DNA from: Acanthococcus lagerstroemiae
Lineage: Eukaryota > Arthropoda > Insecta > Hemiptera > Eriococcidae
NCBI GenBank assembly: GCA_031841125.1
Contig: CM063106.1
Location: forward strand, 29,287,501 to 29,351,500
Length of the DNA stretch: 64,000 bases
Direction: 5' to 3'
Below are positions 10,687-21,640 of this stretch, piece by piece (within the stretch, counting starts at the first letter, position 1; each line of letters begins with the position of its first letter). The notes below the pieces were generated by a model. That model did no database searches. It had not been told where the DNA came from and was given only the letters and a program-made list of their open reading frames with translations. Position numbers and translations under genes: made by a program.

Positions 10687-11545
10687 TAGAGCTCTATAAC
10701 TTCGTGTTAGTGATGTGTCGGTAGTTCATGTACTAGTTCATTTGAACTAAACATCACGTTGAACTAAACGACCGCGAGACCTAGGTAAATGTTTAAAGTA
10801 CCTAGTTCACAGAATGAACTAAACTACCGAAATTGACCGAAACAAACTGAATGAAGAAAGTAACAAATGAGAACGAAACCGAAATGTGAAATGAACTGCG
10901 GAGAAGACAGTATGATTGACATCGATGTTCGGTGATCAGAATGATCAGATTACCGAGATTGAAACAGGATAATGAAGGGTGCGTGCCAACTCTCGCACAT
11001 ACCTATATTCTTCTACCTTCATCTCCATTCACGCGTTCCAGGAGAAATGTTTACATAGCACAGTATTTAAATTCATTGTTGTATGGGTCCTTTTTCTAGG
11101 GCGTGAAACCCATTTTAAGTAACTTTAATACAGCTAACTAAATTAATGATCATAAAACCTGTGAATCAATATTAAACAAACAAAACACAAAAGAAATATT
11201 AAAAGAGCAAAAGATTACTACTGAAAAAGTTCTACCAAGTGGAAGACAGCATACAACAGGTTAAATCACCGTGCGGTGTAACTACTACTGCTTTGTAAAT
11301 GTGTTGACAGATTATTCAGTGCGTTTCGGTCAGTTTGAACTAAATGAACTAGACATACTAGATGACCTAAAATTCCCATTACTACTTCGTGTAAGTAGCT
11401 GAGTACAATCGTCCGCTATTTTGACGTCAACCTTACCCGTGGATGCCGAATTGACTATGCGATACGCTCCGCATAGTCGGATTCGGCATCCACGGGCGCG
11501 GTTGGAGTCAAAATGGCGGACGATCGTACTCACAATAGAGCTCTA
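10687..11545. mobile_element. Palindromic foldback element, copy 2 (174 bp without its insert)
   Basis: The ends are TAGAGCTCTATA (left) and the complementary CACAATAGAGCTCTA (right). The flanks CCGTCAC (10680-10686) and CTGTCAC (11546-11552) agree at 6 of 7 positions. After removing the MITE at 10708-11384 and one 8-bp duplication it is 174 bp, essentially the length of copy 1 (173 bp). The arms contain ATCGTCCGC...TTTTGAC and its complement. The centre near 11435-11498 matches copies 1 and 3. Confidence 0.75.
10708..11384. mobile_element. hAT-like MITE with TAGTGATG ends, 677 bp, perfect 8-bp TSD
   Basis: It starts TAGTGATGTG and ends CCCATTACTA. CTTCGTGT occurs immediately before (10700-10707) and after (11385-11392). 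It shares terminal octamer and duplication length with 4875-5222. The interior is rich in TGAACTA motifs (AGTTCATTTGAACTA near 10735) and lacks a transposase. Confidence 0.85.
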
Positions 11546-11582
11546 CTGTCACTGAACACTGATAACTCGGGCGTTTCTTTCG

Positions 11583-14500
11583 TGGTTATAAATTTATTAT
11601 TTCTTTTCTCTTTCTGTTTCCCCTAATTTTTCTCCCATTTTTAATTGTTTTCCCCCTGTTTTTTCTGCCTCTCACTTTCTATTATTTTACAAATTCTATT
11701 TAAATACAGTTAGACTCGCAATTAGACCCATTTGCACTCTAATTCAAAAAACTTGTGCCAAAAGTATCTACACTACATGCAGATACATCGGTATGTGGGT
11801 ATGTCTTATGACTATAGAACACTTTCCACTCATTCAGTCAACATAGGAATGTTGATGTCATCTGATATCATGAACGCACACACATCTGAGAACGATAACG
11901 AATATAATGAAACAACAATGGCTATGATGACGTCATTGTAATAACATTCTCGGCGTTAGTTGGCCATTCTTAGTGTCGGTCGGAATTCTTGGTGTCAGTC
12001 CATAGAAACGTGACGCCCAAAATTTGTGAAGGTCCAGTGAATAGACATATCCATGAAAAAAATATGCCATTGGAGGTTTTTCGGGAACTGTACGAGAGAA
12101 AGAAGTACTTAATCCGGACCGCAGCGAGGACATCATTCGAGATATAAAAACGAGAGCGAGTTGCAAAAGTGCATGTATTCGTCGATAGAATAAGCAGATC
12201 TTAATGCGAGTGCTAAATGTGAACTGTGTCTGAACTGTAACTGAACTATGAGTGCACTGAATTAATAGTTCTGCCTGGCCGATCGAGGGAGGAAAAAAGG
12301 ACAATGAGTGAGAAGAAGAATAGCGTGTTATAGAAAAGATCACGTACCGGAAATGCAGCTGTGCAGGAGACAAAAGACGTTTATTAGACGTTTGCATCGT
12401 GCTGCACAGGAGATAGCCAAGCAGGACGATTTACCACAAAATGTACGTTCGCTTGGAGGGGATCGCTGCTCCGTTCTTGAAAATCTAGTTTAAATTTATA
12501 TGAATTGAGCAATTAATTCATAAACTGGCCTTAACCCCCCAAAAAAGGGCACATAATATTCTGAAACTAGTCTGATTTTCTTAGTCCAGTCAGTGTCATT
12601 CCTTCTCAATCAGGAAATTTGAATAAAAAATCCAAACAAATATTTAAAATCAACAGCTTATGAAAGCCCTATTTTTTCTTGTGTTCATTAAAAAAAATAC
12701 CAGTGTAACATTTGTATGCTTTCGTACCCTAATAAAAAAAATTTCCATGGAAATTTCTATTAACTACACGGCTGCAGATTGCAGTTGCGCAGCAAAGATC
12801 AAGATCAATGAGCACATGGCTGGAAGAGGGAGTAGTGCTTTAATTTCTGTATTCTTTGAATAAACTCGAGAATCTAACAACAATTTGAAATCAGGAAATG
12901 TTATTTACGATTACTTTCCTGTCCATAAATTAAAATAGATCAGTCCCAAAATTCCTTTCATTGCGAGAACAATTTTATAATTTTTCTTTGCCTTCCTGTT
13001 TTTACGTGGAAAGAGCTTTATGTCACACGACTTTCTTTCCCCAGGCATTTCACATGTCGCATACCGACAACGCCTTGATATTCTTAGTTCTTATGATGAA
13101 CCATCAGAGAGAAATTCAATTACTTGTACAAAGTCATCGTAAAAAGCTTAGCTTTCTTATGAATTATGAGTATTTTCTGTAGTCCGATAGCTTGAAAGTA
13201 AATTCAGGATATCAAAATCTCGAATCGACTTGATATTTAAACATTCATTAACGTTAATTCTTTTAAATTATATCTTTCCTCTTCTTTGTTGTCAAAACAA
13301 GCAAATAGACGACTTGTTTCGAATCAAACTGTTCGAAAGAAGGACAAGAAGCAAAACACTTTCAGTTAAAAAGTTAATGATGAGATACTCGAAAAACGTT
13401 TAATTAAATTCTGGAAGCGAGCTTCATTGAAAGTGATAGACGGTACAACATTATAAGTTTGCGAATACGCTTCGGTGTATAATTTTTCGTTCCTCGAATT
13501 GATAGTTCGGGTTGAGAGACATGGCACGGTAGGGAAAAGTCGGGTAGACAGACATCTGGTGGTACTGGACACTCGTTAGTACAGCATTTCACTGACAATT
13601 CGAATTCTGGTTCAAAATATATATTTGCAACTTTTTAGGTATCAGTGTTCTATACTGAATATTTCATGTTGGTTGATATAACGAGGCTAGGCTTCTAGAA
13701 AAATAATGTTGCAAACTTCGGTCGGTAGTAGAAATTGAAATCTTAGTTACTGCTTTGGGATTGCTTTCAAAAGTATTTGGTCATTCAGCATATGCAAATT
13801 TCTACAAATATAAACAAATAGTACTCTCTTAGAACTCGTGTTGGTAGTTGGGCTGCGATCAGCTGATTGCAGACACATATCAATCGGGTAGAACTGAATA
13901 GACAATTTCGAATGCTTAATAGTTGTGGCTTTTTTTTCCATTATCTACTCTTAACTGCAGTGAATTTATTTCAAGCTTTCAATATCTGAGTGGTACAGAA
14001 ATCAATTTATCTAGGAAATTGTTCGATATTACCTGATTTTGTCTGGTACTGAAATTATGTCCTGTACTACCCTTTAAATTTTTGAGAATTTTAAATTCGC
14101 CTTTTTTCCTATTATGAATTTTTAAGTTATGTTGGTTCTTTCCATATCAAACATGACATAAAAATCCCCATCTCCAGATTAAGACCATTGGTAACCTTTC
14201 TGACCCTAAAATAGGGCCAGGAGACTATATTGCGAAATTGCGCCCGGTACTACCCGACTCTCCCCTATACGATATTCTTCAAATTATTGAATCATGCTTC
14301 TCAACTGACGTCTAAACTTGTACGCGGGTTGAACACGTTTCAGCGTCAGAACAAAATCAACACAGTTTCTCGGTTAAACTGAACAGCGGAAACTCACTAA
14401 TTAATTAAACGGCGATGAACAACGTGGCGAAGGAAAACTGCGAAAGGGAAGTAAAACAAAAAAAAAGTATACAAAAGAATCATAAGGAGTTGCACGATAT

Positions 14501-15174
14501 CCTTCAAAAAGAAAAATTTTCTGCTACACTTTTTATCTACTTTGACAAGAAACTTTACTTAGTTGTAAAGCATTCAAATTTTACGAAGCAATCGAAATAG
14601 AAAATTAAACAAAGACTTGGCGTCTTTTGCGTTCTACGGATAAAATATAACAGTAGTGATTTTTTTTTCGTTCAAATTATTTTATTTTTCGTTAGTAAGT
14701 GTCAGCAGCATTCCTAACTTACCCGAAATACAAAAAGACAATCGAGGCTTTGCTTGAGCTCCTGTTGTAAAAGTCTGGAAATTTCTTAAAATGGCTTGTA
14801 TAATTTCCCAGCCATTCTGATGTAATATTTCTTCTCGGATCAAACCTGATGAGAGGGGTAGACAGAAAGTGAGATTACGACGTTTTCAATGGCATTTGAT
14901 TGTTTTTCTGAAGCGGGGAGGGCTTTGTTGGCAAGTGATCGCATAACTTTTTTCTCCTCTTCTCCCTCGTCCACGAGCTTGAATTTTCTCTCAACGACCC
15001 TATCTCAGACAGCTGACAGCTAGTTCGCGGATAATTTTCAATACTCTAACTGTAGTCCAGATTCTTGGGAGATAGACTAACCTCTTCAAAGCCTTATACT
15101 TCATTTGTGTTTCAATAAGATCAATTATACTACACAACAGCATAAAAAACAATGGGATGGGATTGTTTGATTTT
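11583..15174. other. Unannotated sequence
   Basis: Mostly AT-rich with no recognised gene. A less AT-rich stretch at about 12020-12490 contains open frames on both strands (plus strand 12308-12493, 61 codons; minus strand 11933-12397, 154 codons) without recognisable domains. It is the best place here to look for a host exon. The segment 12765-12840 is a dispersed repeat listed separately. Confidence 0.4.
12765..12840 (+). repeat. Dispersed repeat segment (partner at 20272-20345)
   Basis: GGCTGCAGAT...GTTGCGCAGC followed by AAGATCAATGAGCACATGGC recurs at 20272-20345. At the second site it leads into a tandem array; here it does not. Confidence 0.65.
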
Positions 15175-15256
15175 AGTTATGAATACGATGGCGTTGACCA
15201 TTTTTCTCGAGATCCTCTCGTTAAAGAGGTTTAGGGAGAGAGGGTCCTCTTGTTTC

Positions 15257-15526
15257 CAGCCCCGTAGAGAAAAAAAGAGGGCCTGGGGGACATTTCCACG
15301 GGCCCCTTCCTTCCAGCTCATTTTTTTCTTTTTTCAGATGGGAAAAAATTATAAGCTACGGGATAAGAGGTTCCTTTCATGGTGTAAGGAGTGATTGCTG
15401 ATTTGATGTGCAGTATGATATGTAGCCGTAAGCGTTGAAATTCAGGTATTTTAAAAATATCGGGCCCTCTTAAAAGTCCGGGCCCGGGGTATTTCCCCCC
15501 TTTCCCCCTCCCTCACGACAGGGTTG
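15257..15526. mobile_element. hAT-like MITE, 270 bp, perfect 8-bp TSD, inside the LINE
   Basis: CTTGTTTC is present at 15249-15256 and 15527-15534. The ends CAGCCCCGTAG and CGACAGGGTTG are imperfect inverted repeats (8 of 11). Subterminal GGGCCC / CCGGGCCCGGGG blocks are shared with 51766-51967 and the fragment at 8205-8374. It splits the RT motif KGVKQ from EDPLSL; removing it with one duplication makes the reading frame continuous, which confirms the boundaries. Confidence 0.85.
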
Positions 15527-15948
15527 CTTGTTTCACTCCTTTTTCGATTCTGAATTTTTGCCCTATTTTGTCTAATTTTACCCTTCCCTCTGCAATTTTA
15601 TATATGTTTATCAAGATTCTAATATACTTGGCCTGAATTCCTTGCCTGTTGAGTGCATCCCAGAGGTAATTGAGGTGGACCGAATCGAAAGCCTTTTCAA
15701 AGTCGATCAGTAGTATGAACAATGGAATGTTATACTCGTTACATGTTTCTAGAATTCGGCTAATTATAGAAAACTGATCAATAGTAGATCTACCCTTCCT
15801 GAATCCGGCCTGCTCTTGACTTTGACTGCTATCCAACTGATTGTATATTCTACTTTTCAGGATTTTTGCGAATACTTTTGATACATTGGATGTGAGACTT
15901 ATAGGTCTGTAATTACTTATATCTTTTTTGTCCCCTTTTTTGAATAGC

Positions 15949-16373
15949 CTCTTTTCATGTGCTCTCACCCGAGCCCTGGAACCGCCCCTTCGAGCATTAC
16001 CTCAGGGAAATCGGGAAGCCTCTTAGGGGCTGCCTTAGCCCTCTTCCCTTCTTGCCGGGAATCGGCCTGGGTGAACTGCGCTATCTTCCTGTCGAATACC
16101 CGTATCACTAGCCCCGTGGTTTATGACGGTGAGTTCAACGAGCACCGGCAGGTAGCGCCTTACCCATTTACAGCTTTCAGATACTGGCGACCGATTACAC
16201 ACTTCTCGGAAGCCTCTGCTGTAAGTGGTTGTGACTCTGTGTACGTTATCAGAATGCGGTGTTAGAATGTGTGACGAGTTCTTTCTTGCATCACTGATAA
16301 CGATGCCGGCGTTGGGAATCGAACCTGGTGCCTTCGGGTTAGGAAGCCGAGTTCTTACCGCTACGCCACAGAG
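15949..16373 (-). mobile_element. tRNA-derived SINE, 425 bp, 15-bp TSD
   Basis: CCTTTTTTGAATAGC flanks it perfectly at 15934-15948 and 16374-16388. The minus-strand 5' end (16373 downward) is a tRNA-like head with an A box TGGCGTAGCGG and a consensus B box GGTTCGATTCC about 40 bp apart, so it likely carries an internal Pol III promoter. The body is unrelated to the tRNA. The 3' tail (CTGAGGTAATGCTCGAA ... CAGGGCTCGGGTGAGAG) is shared with 29583-29648. It is inserted in the RTE LINE just before the KKGD motif and breaks that frame. It encodes nothing and would depend on a LINE in trans; an open frame across it is incidental. Confidence 0.9.
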
Positions 16374-17790
16374 CCTTTTTTGAATAGCAGTACTATTTCC
16401 AATAGTCCTCATTGCCCGGGTATCTCTTCGGACCTCAGTATCGAGTTAAAAATCTATCAGTGGTGGGGGGGGGGGGTCATTTCCTCTTCGAACATATTTA
16501 TTTTCCACTCCATCTAGTCCCACCGCCCTCCCACTATTCAGATTAGCTAGAACATGTCTTATTTCACTCTCCAGGAAGAGGGGGCTCCTCCTCGTTTCTA
16601 TATGTTAGGCTTTTGATTCCTGCAGATTCCTCCTCCTCTTCGTATAGTTTTGAAAAGTTATCCGAGGCTACTTTCGTAATGCCTGCTCTATGTACCACCC
16701 TCTTTGCCCTTTTTGTTTTTGAACGATGAGAGGAGGCATCTAAAATCGTTTAGTTCCTTTTTGGCCTTTTTTGTTAAACCTGTGCTTCCTATTATTTCAG
16801 ATAAAATTCGATGCTCTTCTTCCTTTAAGTCATTCCTTATCTTTTTGCGAGCCAACTTCCTTACTTCTGTTAATTCTATTCTTTGCCTCAAACTTTTTTT
16901 TTTTGGTTTTTGTTTCTTTTTTGTTATTTTAGCCAATTTATTTCGAAGTTCGCAAATTTTTATAGTTTTCGGTGTTCGTTTATGCTTGTGTTTTTATTTG
17001 AATCCTCGACTTCGTATTTGTTCACAGTTTGTGTACATGCCTTCACCAGGTTATTATATTGTTCTTGGATACTGACATTTTCTTGATTATCCCATTGTTT
17101 GATTTTATTTTTTAATTCTCTTTATGCCTCTGTTAGCCTGTGAGCTGGAATGGTTTTATTTTTTTTATTTTTCTTACCTATTGCATTTTGTATTACGAAT
17201 CTTTTTCGCAGTTGCATCCGAATTTTTAGTGCTCTATAGTCAGATGAAAAGTTTAAATTTTTAACAACCTTCACGTCTTTAATTATCCTACTGTCGTTGA
17301 TTAGGCAAAAATCTATTTCATTTTTTGTAACATTATCTGATGAGAGTCAGGTCCATTTATCTTTTTTCCTTTTTTTGTAGAAGGTAGGTATTCATAATTT
17401 TTAATTCCTCTTTCGTAGCAAAGTCAATCAAATGTTCGCCCTATGCAATTTCCATTTATATCTCTTTCTGACTTCCCCAGCTGAGCGTTAAAATATCCGA
17501 TGAATACTGTGTAATATTATTTTTCGTTTCCGACAACCTGAGAAAGCTGGCTATAAAACTCTTCGACCTCTTCCTTCTCTGCTTGCATTGTAGGTGCATA
17601 CACTTGTATATGACTAGGATTTTGGATTTTTTATCTATTTCTATTTTTAGGAACCCTATCCTGTCTGATATGCCTGTAACTTGGGTGATTTTATTTGACC
17701 ATTTCTTATGAAAATAAAAGCCTATGCCCCTGTGTTCCTTAGTTAGTCCGCTATAAAACAAGTAGTTATTCCCATTTTTTCTGCTCGACT

Positions 17791-20271
17791 GTTAAGAACT
17801 ATCAAAATTATACAAACTAAGTTCCAAAAACATAACATAGACTTGTTAACTAAAATCTTGGAACTTTATACTGAAATTTCGGCAGAATCCAGAAAATTAT
17901 AAATGTAGATAACTACTGATAGCTATCGACATTCAAATTTGTTGAACACTAAGAAATACAAAATACTTCCTCTTAACAGGATAGCTGGTTCGCACAATTA
18001 GGTATCGAAATGTCTTACTTGAGGCAATGGTTCCTTAGATGCAAAATTGGCTTATGTGACACTTGTAGCAAAATTATGTCAGCTTTGCTCACATTGAGAT
18101 AATGTAAACTTTCTGATTGGTTGAAAACAGAGACATTTCACAAGTCTCATTTGTGATGTTTTCGCGTATACCTGAGGCTCTGTGACTAATTTTTCGTCAA
18201 CCGGGTAGAAACTTATTTATAAATTGTGTAATAAAACCTACCACACATATTTTTTGTAGGGGTGGGGGAGGAGGTTAGGAGAGTAACCCCCTCCTTCATG
18301 ACCGTCCATAATATAATTTTTTCGTGAAAATTCTGCTGAAAATATAATAATTTTTGTACTCCTCGCGCAAATAAGTTTCCCATCGCTTTTTAAGGATCAA
18401 AACCCTGAAATCCACCTATAGAGGAATTCTGGTATCGGGCCTGCCGCCGTAATAAACAGTTTCAGTTTAAAAAGACGAAACCGGCTTCTAAATAATGATT
18501 TGACGCAACAAAGTGAGGAGGAAATAGAAAAATAAAATGTAACTCGTCTGAAAATGTTTCAAACTGTATACGTACAATTTAGCTCCATGCTTTCGAGCGA
18601 GCAATTTCTCTCGTATTCTTGCTTTCTCAACACGAGGTTTAGTCGGTTTCGCAATAAAAGTTTACTGCCCTTAATGACTTCTCCTAACGATTATTTTGTA
18701 TCGTAAATCTGAAACATAGGCCCCGAGTTTGGATTTTGTTGGCCGCGCTGTCTTGTGGTTCATTTATACCCGTACGTGCTGTCAAGGATACCCGACTGAG
18801 AACAGACCTTCAGTTATAGTTCTGGAAGTTGCCAGTGACGAAGGATGCTGCACCTACAGGACAAGATAGGTTCAAATTTATTAAATTCCAACACGACGTA
18901 GATCCTTCAAGTGGGACACAACTCGTTCATTGTTCACAATCAGCCTAATTGGTCAGGACTGTTATAAGATCGAAGAGGTTTTACAATATCCATGCACCGT
19001 GATACGATAAGTACAGTATTTGGCCGTGTTAGATTGGGTATACCGTTAACACCTAAAAACCGAGTATTTCCATTTCAACAAACTTCTACGAGTATAACCT
19101 ATAATATACTTTCAGAGTTGGTTCACCGCAACATTTTCGTTTCACTGCCTTCTAAAAGTTGAGTCAAATTAAGGACACTTTCCAAACTGAAAAATCTGAG
19201 AAAGTAACTAGGTATGCTTTTGAATACTTCAAGTTTAAAAGAATCGAATTTCAAGTTTTGAATTCTCGGAGCGTGCTTTCTCTAGCGGGAATTAAAATTT
19301 TTCCAACCAGTCGCTTATCGGTAAATGCTTGTCATCAAAACTTCATAACCATTCATCAAAATCAATTTTGTGTAGTTTGTTGTAAAACTTTTCAACCGGA
19401 AACAGCCAGTCCGAATAAGGTGCTCTTGGAAAATAGTTTTCTGCTTGAACACTACGTGTGCTTACAACATTGATTCATTTTTATGTACTTAATTATTATA
19501 AGTTCAAAAGTTCAAGTTTTTAAAAAGTACCAATTTTTCGTAAGAAATTACCCTCCTGTAACTTTATTCGTTTTATTCGTTGGTAATGGTTAAAAATCAG
19601 AAATGGGACTCGAAAATCCCAATTTAAAACGTATCCTTCTAGATTAACGAAGCAAATTATCGCAGCTAGAGCTAGATTTAACTTACTAAGAATAGGCTAA
19701 CTTTCTCAGACACGTGGACATTGCAACTCAACTCGAGGTAAACTCATTTCTAAAAAAATTTAGTGACTTTTAAATTATTGGAAAAAGTTGATGAGTTACT
19801 AAAGTTATCGACTTATTTCAACTTCGAATGCGAAATTTAATGCTAGCAGGACGTTTGAGAGAAACCAGAGGAGACGGAAAACCCAGTTTTCTCCAAAATA
19901 TGTCAATTTTTCGATATAAATACAACTACTGAGACATCAATTTACACAACATTTAGGCGGTGACCCACGGAACCTGAGCTGACTGTTTTCAAATGGAATT
20001 GAAACCGGAGCCCAAACACATTATTTGAAAGAGCCAGAGCTAAAGCAGGAGCTTAAAAAAATGCGTGTCTCCCAGAGAGACACACGTAGTGTAACATTTT
20101 CTATGCTTGCTCCGCTCCGGATTTTACGAATCCTACGCTTCGCGACCAGAAGGGATGCGAATCATCATCGTACTCGATTCTGTACATTTCCATCTACCTA
20201 TCCCTGGAATTTCCCTCACCCCTCCCCTCCTATCCATAAGTACCACCATTTGAAATTACGCAGCAACAACA
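17791..20271. other. Unannotated sequence
   Basis: I see no recognisable gene. A short hairpin (GTGTCTC...GAGACAC) lies near 20064-20085. Otherwise the stretch is AT-rich, with a few short open frames lacking motifs. Confidence 0.4.
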
Positions 20272-20345
20272 GGGCTGCAGACGGTAGTCGCGCAGGGCGC
20301 AACAAGATCAATATCAATGAGCACATGGCTGGAAGAAAAATAAAT
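20272..20345 (+). repeat. Dispersed repeat segment (partner at 12765-12840)
   Basis: It shares GGCTGCAGAC, CGCGCAGGGCG and ATCAATGAGCACATGGCTGG with the copy at 12.8 kb, and runs straight into the tandem array at 20325-20775. Confidence 0.65.
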
Positions 20346-20775
20346 GTCCATGGAAATGTCAACCACTGGACTGAATTGTCACCATGAAAAGTTAAATAAT
20401 ACGGACTGGCTTCGTGTCAGGGGGAGTGTATCGAGAGGAATGTAACGGTTTTCGCTCACCATGGAAATGTCAACCACTGAATTTGTGTTCGGGGAGTGTG
20501 TCAGGGGGAGCGTTAAGGTTTTCGCTCGAGTATACCCAGTAGTAAAAGCATATAATGTCGCTCAAACATACCCATAGCTGGAAGAGAAGTAAATTTCAAT
20601 AGAAATGTCAACCACTAAATTCATGTCAGGGAGAGCGTTACGGTTTTCGCTCAAGTATACTCATGGCTGGAAGAAGAATAAATTTCCATGGAAATGTCAA
20701 CCACTGAATTCGTGTCGAGGGAGCGTTACGGTTTTCGCTCAAGTATACCCAGTAGTAAAAGCATATAACATGCTA
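20325..20775 (+). repeat. Irregular tandem repeat, about four ~100-bp units
   Basis: Recurring blocks in order: GGCTGGAAGAAGAATAAATT, CCATGGAAATGTCAACCACT, GTGTCAGGGGGAGCGTTA, GGTTTTCGCTCAAGTATACC, AGTAGTAAAAGCATATAA. Units differ by deletion of blocks. Starts are near 20330, 20459, 20570 and 20660. Confidence 0.75.
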
Positions 20776-21345
20776 AAATATCTACTGGAACCGGAGCCAA
20801 AATCAGCTTTGGAGCCTGGTGAGAATTATTTGCCAGATTCGGAGCTTAATTCGGAATTTTACTCAAGCGTAAGCAGCGGCTCCCAGTTCGATCCGGCCCT
20901 TCAGCCTTCCCCTTCCCTATAACATCGCCTCGTACTCACCCAAACTTTCCCACCCCTCAAAAATGACCGGATTAAGAGTAAAATCACATTTTCAGGGAAA
21001 CCAAAGCCTGAATAAAAACTTTATTTTTGGTGTAATCGGGGGGAGTTGGAGCCTAACTAAAGCCGCACGATAAAAATTATGTGCTGCAGCCACAGTCCCG
21101 TAAAATTTATTTGCTGGATACGGAGCTGGAACTAATGTCCAGTATCTGAGTTAGAACTGCAGATAAATTAAATTAACTCCAAAGTTAGAGGCTCGAAGTG
21201 GCTCAGCGTTAGATCCCGATCCCTGATATTTACACCAAATTTGAACAAAATCATTCGTTTTTTAAAATTTTTGATACCCCTTAAAATGTCAAAATTTGCT
21301 TTTTAGTAAGTATAAAATTAATATGTCCAAAATTTTATTTAAAAA
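20776..21345. other. Unannotated sequence
   Basis: No gene was recognised. Purine-rich GAGCC(T/A)GG-type motifs are scattered through 20780-21220. Confidence 0.4.
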
Positions 21346-21640
21346 AGAAAGAGTCCGACTGCTGCACGGAATGACATTGTTACATGGATACGTCGTCCAG
21401 ATGACGGTGTTGACGTGCGTACCGACATTCCAAGGCCTTCTCTAGTTGTCCATTCTCGGCTACACTCGACATTCTCCGTGTCAGCTGATTAAAACGTAAT
21501 GGAACGAATGACTGCGTAAAGAGGAATATGCAACTACATCATGATGGTAACGTTTTTCTGCGGAATGTTTTTGCGGGGTGTTTTTTGGAGAATTTTTCCC
21601 TTTTGCGTGACGAGCCATTAGACATATCCATGTCAAAATT
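21346..21640 (-). repeat. 290-bp interspersed repeat, copy 2
   Basis: It starts GAGTCCGACTGCTGCACGGA after an A-rich run and ends GACATATCCATGTCAA. Internal landmarks shared with other copies: GGTAACGTTTTTCTGCGGAA, TTGACGTGCGT and GGAACGAATGAC. Confidence 0.8.

Larger units (their letters stand above)
10439..11582. mobile_element. Element with 27-bp terminal inverted repeats, host to two nested insertions
   Basis: The left end carries ACGAAAGAAACGCCCGAGTT and ATCAGTG; positions 11556-11582 are the exact reverse complement (ATCAGTG reads CACTGAT, then AACTCGGGCGTTTCTTTCGT). Without the palindromic element at 10687-11545 the unit is only about 280 bp. No coding sequence and no clear target duplication were seen. 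Confidence 0.65.
15175..17790 (-). pseudogene. RTE-clade LINE, decayed ORF (endonuclease + reverse transcriptase), split by a SINE and a MITE
   Basis: Read on the minus strand from about 17790, the parts occur in RTE order. First are APE-type endonuclease pieces: an ISDRIGFLKIEI segment at 17456-17761, then NEIDFCLINDSRIIKDV and SSDYRALKIRM near 17230-17330 (the usual SDH triad residue is Y). A basic linker follows at 16688-16936. The degenerate NSGRAVGLDG motif leads into the RT, with [19 protein letters not shown] and [14 protein letters not shown], then [11 protein letters not shown] (15513-15968). The palm segment KGVKQ/EDPLSLNLFN is split between 15530 and 15256. Stops, frameshifts and loss of the FADD region and C-terminus make it non-functional. 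It is interrupted by 15949-16373 and 15257-15526; excising each with one duplication rejoins the frame. The clade call rests on motif style (similar to proteins annotated as craniofacial development protein 2-like). Confidence 0.85.

Noticed and set aside
16290..16373. Functional tRNA gene
   Set aside because: A and B boxes are present, but the sequence continues into a SINE body bounded by target duplications; it is a SINE head.
20325..20775. CRISPR array
   Set aside because: Units are block-deleted ~100-bp repeats without constant repeats and unique spacers, and the DNA is clearly eukaryotic.
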